Assembly (NCBI GenBank): GCA_002314325.1
Contig: DCFC01000036.1
Coordinates: 18,714-38,591, forward strand
From: Megamonas hypermegale
GTDB lineage: Bacteria; Bacillota; Negativicutes; Selenomonadales; Selenomonadaceae
Length of the DNA stretch: 19,878 nucleotides
Direction: 5' to 3'
The notes beneath the pieces are model-generated. The model was given only the letters and a program-made list of their open reading frames with translations, was not told the DNA's origin and ran no database searches. This document shows positions 1-5,099 of this stretch, piece after piece. Each line of letters opens with the position of its first letter. Position 1 is the stretch's first letter. The translations under genes were made by a program, and so were the position numbers.

Positions 1-111
1 CGTAAAAATCTCCAACGCAGACAAAAATTTAGCATGACTAGTAAAATATCATGTCAACAGCTTAAATTAAGTTCCTGTCGAATATTCAAAAGGCACGAGC
101 TAAATTCCAAG

Positions 112-185
112 CGTTTCGAGCCGCTGTACCGACTGTGTTTATAGAAGAGCTACGAAGGCTTGCTCAGTGCAGCGCAAGCGAAACG
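112..185. repeat. Long imperfect hairpin, possible dispersed repeat
   Basis: The arm CGTTTCG (112-118) plus CGCTGTAC (122-129) pairs with GTGCAGCG (167-174) plus CGAAACG (179-185), with one G-T pair and short internal loops. The loop contains GCTACGAA (149-156). The same octamer occurs in reverse at 19859-19866 beside the hairpins at the right end. No T-tract follows directly, so this is not a simple terminator. It could be part of a dispersed repeat or a structured RNA. Confidence 0.5.
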
Positions 186-206
186 TTAAAAGGTTTTTTC
201 TTTTTG

Positions 207-244
207 GTTCGTTTTTCTTTTGACCTTTCAAAAGAAAAATGAAC
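207..244. repeat. 16-bp AT-rich hairpin
   Basis: The left arm at 207-222 (GTTCGTTTTTCTTTTG) pairs over 16 bp with 229-244, with one G-T pair and a 6-nt loop. The pyrimidine-rich stem with TTTTTCTTT, and the upstream run resembling GGTTTnTTTCTTTTTnGG, recur in inverse orientation at 19807-19852. I infer a shared repeat family. Neither copy encodes a protein. Confidence 0.6.
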
Positions 245-505
245 ATATTCATTTTATTTTTATAAATAATATTATGTCGGTAGGTATTGACAGGAGTTTG
301 ATAAAGTAGTATTATATCATTAAGCATCCGGGGTGAACATGTGAATGTATCAATATAGTCCATTTTTGAAGTATAAAAACTATGATTACTCTTGGTATTA
401 AGATGAGAAATTGCAGTTTGTGCTGTATATACGGATAAGTCAATTTAAAATATTTAGATGTAGCAGAAGTTGAACTAGGGTTTGAATTAGGAATTGGAGT
501 ATTTT

Positions 506-943
506 ATGAAACAGAGAGAAAAGTTAGCCAAAATAATGCTTGCCGGTTTTGTTATGGCAACGGGTGTGAGTCTTTTTTCCAATACGACGGCTCATGCCGG
601 TGATTTATCCCGTACAGTACAAATTCAGGATATCGACAGTCGTGTCAGCAGCGCAGGATGCAGGTTAGACAAAGTAAGCGCTATGACAGCGGCTATCGCA
701 AAACTTGGGGCTTTGGGCTACAGCCATGTAGCACCGAGTGAATTTTCCGTCAGTGTCAGTCAGTATGAAGATGAAGCGGGTTTGGCTTTAGGCGTGTTTT
801 ACTATCCAAGCCGTGATTTTATGCTGTCTGCAAGCGTCTCCACTTTCTGTAATGAAACAATGGGCGGCGTCGGTGCTACATGGAAGCTCAAGCGAAAATC
901 GACAAAAAATCCCGAATCTATGGAGAATGCTAAGGATGCTTAA
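506..943 (+). CDS. Small secreted YadA-like outer-membrane anchor protein
   Basis: A 145-residue protein. Residues 1-31 are a signal peptide with a positive start, a hydrophobic core and an AHA-GD cleavage site. Residues 42-128 resemble the C-terminal membrane anchor of trimeric autotransporters: a short helix with DSRV and alanine-rich stretches, then alternating beta strands (EFSVSVSQY, GLALGVFYYPSRDFMLSASVS, GGVGATWKL). The family normally forms a trimeric 12-strand barrel in the outer membrane and exports a passenger, but no stalk or head is present here. Two cysteines (C52, C115) and a charged tail of about 17 residues after the last strand are unusual. I chose ATG at 506 because TTGGAG (494-499) lies 6 nt upstream; a TTG at 494 would lie inside that site. 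It is a single-gene unit closed by a terminator at 990. The anchor assignment is by pattern and has not been searched. Confidence 0.75.
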   Translation: MKQREKLAKIMLAGFVMATGVSLFSNTTAHAGDLSRTVQIQDIDSRVSSAGCRLDKVSAMTAAIAKLGALGYSHVAPSEFSVSVSQYEDEAGLALGVFYYPSRDFMLSASVSTFCNETMGGVGATWKLKRKSTKNPESMENAKDA

Positions 944-989
944 CAATTGAATAATGAATAAAAAGACAAACTTAGTTGAAATTTTTACG

Positions 990-1017
990 GCGTGCAAGAA
1001 TGCACGCTCTTTTTTTG
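990..1017 (+). terminator. Rho-independent terminator after the YadA-like gene
   Basis: The stem GCGTGCA/TGCACGC (990-996 and 1001-1007) has an AGAA loop and is followed by TCTTTTTTTG. It lies 47 nt after the stop codon of the YadA-like gene. Confidence 0.88.
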
Positions 1018-1018
1018 T

Positions 1019-1047
1019 TTGACAGGGATAATGATTGACGGTAGTAT
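1019..1047 (+). promoter_or_regulatory. Sigma-A type promoter of rluB operon
   Basis: A perfect -35 TTGACA (1019-1024), a 17-bp spacer and a -10 TAGTAT (1042-1047) lie just after the terminator and about 33 nt before the rluB start. The -35 abuts the T-tract of the preceding terminator. Confidence 0.65.
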
Positions 1048-1079
1048 AAAGTAGATGAATTTAGTAAAGGAGAATTTAT

Positions 1080-1811
1080 TTGGAAGAGAGATTGCAAAAA
1101 TTTTTGGCGCGTGCGGGAGTGGCTTCGCGGCGCAATGCGGAGAAATTAATTTTGGAAGGAAAAGTCCGCGTTAACGGAATTGTGGTTAAGGAATTGGGGA
1201 CAAAAATCGACCCTGTTAAAGATAAAGTTTTTTATGAAGGAAAGCGGCTTAGACCGGAAGAAAGAAAGGTTTATTATATTTTAAATAAGCCGAAAGGATA
1301 TATTTCCAGCGTGAAGGATGAAAACGGCCGAAAGACGGTGGTGGACATTTTGTCCGATGTGCCGGAGCGGATTTTTCCGATTGGGCGGCTCGATTACAAT
1401 ACGGAAGGCTTGATACTTTTAACAAATGACGGCGATTTTATGAATAAGCTGCTGCATCCGAAGTATGAGATTGAAAAGACGTATGTGGCGAAAATCGACG
1501 GTATTATCACAATGGATGATTTGCACAAGCTGGCAAACGGCGTGAAGCTGGAGGACGGCAAGACGGCGCCGGCTGATGTGTATCTGGATTCGATAGATAA
1601 GCCGACGAAGTCGTCACGTGTGGAAATCACTATTCATGAGGGCAGAAATCGGCAAGTGCGACGTATGTTCAAAGCACTCGGTTATGAAGTGAAGGCGTTG
1701 AAGCGCATTGCTTTTGCCGGTCTTACGCTGAACAGACTGAAACGCGGTGAATATCGTCCGCTGACGGAGCGTGAGCTGGTGAAGCTGCGCAAATTGATAG
1801 GAGATAAGTAA
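1080..1811 (+). CDS. rluB: Pseudouridine synthase, RsuA/RluB family
   Basis: A 243-residue enzyme that isomerises uridine to pseudouridine in ribosomal RNA. In the RluB branch the target is 23S rRNA helix 80-93; RsuA acts on 16S rRNA. Residues 1-60 are an S4 RNA-binding domain (LQKFLARAGVASRRNAEKLI). The catalytic domain has the motif IGRLDYNTEGLILLTNDGD with the nucleophile D105, and the HEGRNRQVRRM motif at 187-197. The length is normal. The start is TTG at 1080: AAAGGAG (1066-1072) lies 7 nt upstream and no better ATG exists. The downstream flavoprotein gene begins 1 bp after the stop, so the two genes form an operon. RluB is more likely than RsuA from the Firmicute context, but substrate choice cannot be read from the sequence. 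Confidence 0.93.
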   Translation: MEERLQKFLARAGVASRRNAEKLILEGKVRVNGIVVKELGTKIDPVKDKVFYEGKRLRPEERKVYYILNKPKGYISSVKDENGRKTVVDILSDVPERIFPIGRLDYNTEGLILLTNDGDFMNKLLHPKYEIEKTYVAKIDGIITMDDLHKLANGVKLEDGKTAPADVYLDSIDKPTKSSRVEITIHEGRNRQVRRMFKALGYEVKALKRIAFAGLTLNRLKRGEYRPLTERELVKLRKLIGDK

Positions 1812-1812
1812 A

Positions 1813-3051
1813 ATGCAGAAAGTAATCGTGATAGGCGGTGGCGCAGCGGGACTTATGGCAGCTGTTACGGCGGCGCAAAACGGGGCGGAAGTGCTGCTTC
1901 TGGAAAAAAACGACCGCCTGGGCAAAAAGCTTTTAATTACGGGAAAAGGCCGCTGCAATGTTACGAATACGGCGGTGCTTCAGGATTTTGTGAAGAATAT
2001 TCCGGGCAACGGCCGATTTTTGTACAGTGTGTTCAGCCAGTTTTTCAACTGGGATACGTGGTCTTTTTTTGAAGAACTGAATGTGCCGCTGAAAGAAGAA
2101 CGCGGCGGGCGTGTATTTCCGGTGAGCGACAGGGCGGCTGATATCGTGAATGCGTTTACGGATTTGCTGCGCTCTTTGGCCGTGCAGATTAAATACAATG
2201 AAAACGTCAGCGAAATAAAGGTGGAAAACGATAAAGCTATCGGCGCGGTTACGACGAAGGGCGATTTTTTCGCGGCGGACAGTGTTATTCTGGCAACGGG
2301 CGGAGCTTCTTATCCGGGTACAGGCTCAAACGGCGACGGTTTCAAGATAGCGCAAAAGCTCGGCCATCATATCGTGGAGCTTCATCCGGCGCTGGTGCCG
2401 CTGGAATGCGAGGAGGACTGGGTGAAGAAATGGCAGGGTTTGTCTTTGCGCAATGTGAATGTTAAAGTCATCGTGGACGGCAGGGAAGAACGGGAAATGT
2501 TCGGTGAAATGCTGTTTACGCATTTCGGCGTGAGCGGGCCGATTATCCTGTCGCTCAGCCGGCAGATTGCACTTGATTTGAAAGCGGGAAAAACGGTGGA
2601 ACTGTCGATAAACTTAAAACCGGCACTGACACGCGAGCAGTTGGACAAGCGGATTTGCCGCGATTTTGCCAAATACAGCCGCAAGCAGATTAAGAATGCG
2701 CTGGGCGATTTACTGCCGAGCAAGATGATTGAAGATGCCATCGACCTGGCATTCATTGACGGAGACAAGTTTGTCAATCAGATAAGCCGCGAAGAGCGGG
2801 AACGATTGGTCGACTTATTGCAGAATTTAACGATAACGATTACATGGACACGTCCTCTCAGCGAGGCCATTGTTACAGGCGGAGGAATATCCACGAAAGA
2901 AATCAATCCAAAAACAATGGAGTCAAGGCTGATAAGGGGTCTGTACTGTATAGGTGAAGTTGTCGACGTGGACGCATTTACCGGCGGATACAATTTGCAG
3001 GCTGCTTTTTCCATGGGATATGCCGCTGGGGTGGACTGCGTTAAAAAATAA
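1813..3051 (+). CDS. HI0933/YhiN-family FAD-dependent oxidoreductase
   Basis: A 412-residue flavoprotein of the BaiN/HI0933 family. An N-terminal Rossmann motif (GGGAAG, residues 8-13) and ELLEKN-like acidic end (LLLEKND, 28-34) bind FAD. The family signature GKGRCNVTN is at 44-52, and the C-terminal FAD loop is FTGGYNLQAAFSMGYAAG. The physiological substrate of the family is not settled; bile-acid-related reduction has been proposed for some members. An AGGAG site 9 nt before ATG 1813 lies inside the end of rluB, and the 1-bp gap suggests translational coupling. No clear terminator follows, and the promoter of the Rrf2 gene lies in the next 100 bp. Confidence 0.9.
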   Translation: MQKVIVIGGGAAGLMAAVTAAQNGAEVLLLEKNDRLGKKLLITGKGRCNVTNTAVLQDFVKNIPGNGRFLYSVFSQFFNWDTWSFFEELNVPLKEERGGRVFPVSDRAADIVNAFTDLLRSLAVQIKYNENVSEIKVENDKAIGAVTTKGDFFAADSVILATGGASYPGTGSNGDGFKIAQKLGHHIVELHPALVPLECEEDWVKKWQGLSLRNVNVKVIVDGREEREMFGEMLFTHFGVSGPIILSLSRQIALDLKAGKTVELSINLKPALTREQLDKRICRDFAKYSRKQIKNALGDLLPSKMIEDAIDLAFIDGDKFVNQISREERERLVDLLQNLTITITWTRPLSEAIVTGGGISTKEINPKTMESRLIRGLYCIGEVVDVDAFTGGYNLQAAFSMGYAAGVDCVKK

Positions 3052-3071
3052 ATGTAATATCATAAAATATC

Positions 3072-3120
3072 TTTTTTCCGATGTTAATTTATGTTATACT
3101 AAATTATATAGAAATAATTT
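3072..3120 (+). promoter_or_regulatory. Promoter and candidate operator of the Rrf2 gene
   Basis: A -10 TATACT (3095-3100), preceded by T-rich sequence at the -35 position (3072-3077, weak), lies 51 nt before the start. Directly downstream is a perfect 7-bp dyad, AAATTAT-N6-ATAATTT (3101-3120), over the likely transcription start. Rrf2 regulators often control their own genes, so this dyad is a candidate autoregulatory site. The AT richness makes a chance dyad possible. Confidence 0.45.
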
Positions 3121-3151
3121 AATTTATACATAAATGAGGGATTAAGGTTTT

Positions 3152-3580
3152 ATGAAAATTTCAACTAAGGGAAGATACGCTTTAAGATTAATGCTGGACA
3201 TTGCTCTCAATGATGCTGAAAGTCCGGTTCGTATCAAAGACATTGCTGAAAGACAGCAGATTTCGGATAAGTATTTGGAACAGATTGTTTCTAACTTGAA
3301 CAAGGCGGGATTTGTAAAAAGTCTGCGCGGTCCGCAGGGCGGCTACCGTCTGACGAAAAAGCCGCAGGATTACACTGTCGGCATGATTTTGCGCCTGATT
3401 GAAGGCAATCTGGCTCCGGTAGCTTGTCTGGAAGATGAAGTCAATACGTGCAAACGTGTGGATATCTGTCCGACGCTGGTTTTGTGGCAGAAATTGTACG
3501 ATGCTATCACGGATGTGGTGGACAATATCACGCTGGCCGATTTAATCGAGTGGCAGCAAAAAGGAATAAAGCGCATTTAA
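3152..3580 (+). CDS. Rrf2-family transcriptional regulator with Fe-S cysteines
   Basis: A 142-residue regulator. Residues 1-60 form the Rrf2 winged helix-turn-helix (MKISTKGRYALRLMLDIA at the start, then KYLEQIVSNLNKAGFVKSLRG), followed by the typical GPQGGYRL wing (60-67). Three cysteines, C92, C100 and C106, occupy the place where IscR, NsrR and relatives bind an Fe-S cluster. The spacing C-x7-C-x5-C differs from the C-x5-C-x5-C of E. coli IscR, so the sensed signal (Fe-S status, NO, redox) is open. It is not next to iscS/iscU genes in this window; the neighbours are the flavoprotein and, convergently, the cupin. ATG 3152 is preceded by AAGG at 4 nt and GAGGG further upstream. CymR-type members lack this cysteine set, so IscR-like is preferred. 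Confidence 0.88.
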   Translation: MKISTKGRYALRLMLDIALNDAESPVRIKDIAERQQISDKYLEQIVSNLNKAGFVKSLRGPQGGYRLTKKPQDYTVGMILRLIEGNLAPVACLEDEVNTCKRVDICPTLVLWQKLYDAITDVVDNITLADLIEWQQKGIKRI

Positions 3581-3590
3581 GACAAAATAA

Positions 3591-3630
3591 AAACAGGCGG
3601 TAGCTTTTAAACTACTGCCTGTTTTTTATT
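3591..3630. terminator. Bidirectional terminator between Rrf2 gene and cupin
   Basis: A 13-bp stem with one G-T pair (3591-3603 with 3612-3624) has T-rich tails on both sides (GTTTTTTATTT on plus, A-rich 3582-3593 on the other side). It can end both convergent transcripts. Confidence 0.88.
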
Positions 3631-3647
3631 TGAGCCGTATTATTTTA

Positions 3648-4064
3648 TTATTTTAATTGAAGATAAACGTCGTCCGTTACCGGTTCAAGCCATTCATTGG
3701 AAGCGCCCGGCGCCGGAACTTCGATTGCCAGATGAGAGAAGAAACTGTCTTTGGCTGCGCCGTGCCAGTGTTTCACTTCAGGCGCAATGTTTACGACATC
3801 GCCGGCATGAAGTTTCTGCGCCGGTTTGCCCCATTCCTGATAATAGCCGGTGCCGGCGGTAACGAGCAGGATTTGACCGCCTTTATGGTGAATGTGCCAG
3901 TTATTGCGGCAGCCCGGTTCAAATGTAACATTGCCGATGGATACGCCCTGCGTGGTGAGCATATTTAAATGTGCCTGGCCGATGAAGTTTCTGCTGAATT
4001 CTTCCGGCAGTTTGTCGCCCAGCGGAAAGATTAAAGTTTTTGCAAATTCGTCAATAGTCTGCAT
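3648..4064 (-). CDS. Cupin-domain protein (single small beta-barrel)
   Basis: A 138-residue cytosolic cupin, without a signal peptide. Cupin motif 1 is present as NNWHIHHKGGQILLVTAGTG with H57 and H59; the usual metal-ligand glutamate is Gln (Q64). Motif 2 is GDVVNIAPEVKHWHGA with H99. It resembles the cupins found with carboxymuconolactone decarboxylase-like proteins and MerR-controlled detoxification genes; its reaction is not known. The start ATG 4064 has GGAGGG 6 nt upstream. It is transcribed alone from a promoter of MerR type (4103-4133) and ends at the shared terminator. No regulator gene is adjacent, so the controlling protein would be encoded elsewhere. Confidence 0.85.
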   Translation of the reverse strand: MQTIDEFAKTLIFPLGDKLPEEFSRNFIGQAHLNMLTTQGVSIGNVTFEPGCRNNWHIHHKGGQILLVTAGTGYYQEWGKPAQKLHAGDVVNIAPEVKHWHGAAKDSFFSHLAIEVPAPGASNEWLEPVTDDVYLQLK

Positions 4065-4102
4065 AATAAGCCCTCCAAATGATGTATGATTTCTTTATTT
4101 CT

Positions 4103-4133
4103 GTTATAGCACTTTGAGTCCACTTTAAGTCAA
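4103..4133 (-). promoter_or_regulatory. MerR-type promoter of the cupin gene
   Basis: On the minus strand, -35 TTGACT (4128-4133) and -10 TATAAC (4103-4108) are separated by 19 bp. A 20-bp imperfect dyad (4111-4130, top strand ACTTTGAGTCCACTTTAAGT, symmetric at 14 of 20 positions) fills the spacer. A long spacer holding a dyad is the classical MerR-family layout, in which the activator twists the DNA to realign the two boxes. The DUF3737 promoter at 14279-14309 has the same plan. Confidence 0.7.
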
Positions 4134-4226
4134 TACTTGTCAAATAAAAAAATCACAATACAATATTCTTAAGCATTCTTTCAAACCTAAAATTCATATG
4201 AAACTACATCAAATCTATAAAAATTT

Positions 4227-4826
4227 TTACTCAATATGCTCAAAGATGTCTTTTAATTTGATTTTAAAATCTTTGAAGATAGATACTTGTATTTCTGTAT
4301 CTATCTTTTTTATTTTATTCATATCGTCATCAGGCAGTGCGTTATTTTCGACGATTTCCTCATCTGTTAAACAATAATATATATGGTTTAATACAAAACG
4401 ACCATCATTATTTAAATATACTTCAACTGATTTTGACCATGTATCAACAATCCAATATTCCTTTACTCCAGCTTTTTCATAAGCATCTTTTTTCTTAGCT
4501 CTATCGTTTTGAGCAGTTGTTTTTGACAGAACCTCAACGACTAAATCAGGCGCACCATGAATACCATCATGCTTTATCTTATTTTTATCACATACTATCA
4601 TTACGTCTGGAACAAATCTGTTCTTTTCGTCTAAGAATAAATCCATTCCATCTGGAAAGGTACGACAAGATTTTCCTTTAAGATAAATACCAAACATAAT
4701 AAAGATATTGCCACTTACCGTAATATGTTCATATCGTGGTCGCGGCGACATCATATATACTACGCCATCAATAAGTTCTGTTTTACGTTTCATTATAAAA
4801 TCATCTACGTAAGCTAAATTATCCAT
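4227..4826 (-). CDS. Uma2 / DUF820 family PD-(D/E)XK nuclease-like protein
   Basis: A 199-residue protein of the Uma2 family, a restriction-endonuclease fold abundant in cyanobacteria and scattered in Firmicutes; its biological role is not settled. Motifs are intact: ELIDGVVYMMSP (18-28), FVPDVMIVCD with the acidic D74, PDLVVEVLS with D94 and E98, the lysine cluster 111-113, and GVKEYWIVD (120-128). I chose ATG 4826 because AGGTG lies 6 nt upstream; a GTG at 4835 falls inside that site. The gene is clearly more AT-rich than its neighbours and uses many A/T-ending codons, and it sits next to a repeat remnant (4917-4947), both consistent with acquisition. A strong dyad lies 26 nt upstream. No terminator is seen before the cupin promoter. 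Confidence 0.85.
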   Translation of the reverse strand: MDNLAYVDDFIMKRKTELIDGVVYMMSPRPRYEHITVSGNIFIMFGIYLKGKSCRTFPDGMDLFLDEKNRFVPDVMIVCDKNKIKHDGIHGAPDLVVEVLSKTTAQNDRAKKKDAYEKAGVKEYWIVDTWSKSVEVYLNNDGRFVLNHIYYCLTDEEIVENNALPDDDMNKIKKIDTEIQVSIFKDFKIKLKDIFEHIE

Positions 4827-4851
4827 TACTATCACCTACTTAAAATTACTT

Positions 4852-4880
4852 GTTAATTTGGACGTTTTGTCCTAATTAAC
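4852..4880. promoter_or_regulatory. Strong dyad upstream of the Uma2 gene
   Basis: GTTAATTTGGAC (4852-4863) and GTCCTAATTAAC (4869-4880) are inverted copies matching at 11 of 12 positions with a 5-nt GTTTT centre. It could be an operator, a leader hairpin in the Uma2 transcript, or a repeat remnant. It is not followed by a T-tract on the minus strand. Confidence 0.5.
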
Positions 4881-4916
4881 ACCATTATTATCGAAGTCGG
4901 GCACAAGACCCATGAT

Positions 4917-4947
4917 TTATACTGCTTTGGAAAATCAACTAGCACAA
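4917..4947. repeat. Truncated copy of the rsmB-flanking palindromic element
   Basis: The sequence TTATACTGCTTTGG followed by an AT-rich run and CTAGCACAA matches the right outer arm of the full elements at 11648-11769 and 13134-13263. The left arm, the hairpin and the loop are missing. It marks an old insertion or deletion next to the AT-rich Uma2 gene. Confidence 0.65.
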
Positions 4948-5035
4948 TAGGTTTTATATATTCATTATACTACAAAGCTGATTTTTGATAAAACAATTTA
5001 TGTCCGAAGCAAACACCAAAAAGCACCTACTATAT

Positions 5036-5064
5036 TTGACAGATAGACCTTTTTAATAGATAAT
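5036..5064 (+). promoter_or_regulatory. Promoter of the M16C peptidase gene
   Basis: A perfect -35 TTGACA (5036-5041), a 17-bp spacer and a -10 GATAAT (5059-5064) lie 35 nt before the TTG start. Confidence 0.75.
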
Positions 5065-5099
5065 TAATTAAATGAAATGTGATAAAAGGAGTTGTTATT

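Larger units (their letters stand above)
1..505. other. Gene-free left end with structured repeats
   Basis: I see no credible gene here. A minus-strand open frame at 139-363 runs through the hairpins, lacks family resemblance and has no ribosome binding site. The stretch from 112 to 244 is strongly structured and is listed separately. The part from about 245 to 490 is AT-rich and leads into the YadA-anchor gene. I could not pick a convincing -35/-10 pair for that gene. Confidence 0.6.

Noticed and set aside
112..185. tRNA or tmRNA-like gene in the left-end structure
   Set aside because: No T-loop GGTTCRANYCC sequence or acceptor stem could be fitted; the pairing is a single long hairpin.
139..363. 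Minus-strand 74-codon open frame at the left end
   Set aside because: It crosses the hairpin repeats, lacks a ribosome binding site and has a lysine-rich repeat-derived composition.
4964..4969. TATAAT on the minus strand as the Uma2 promoter
   Set aside because: No acceptable -35 at 16-18 bp and the transcript would cross the repeat remnant; too weak to list.
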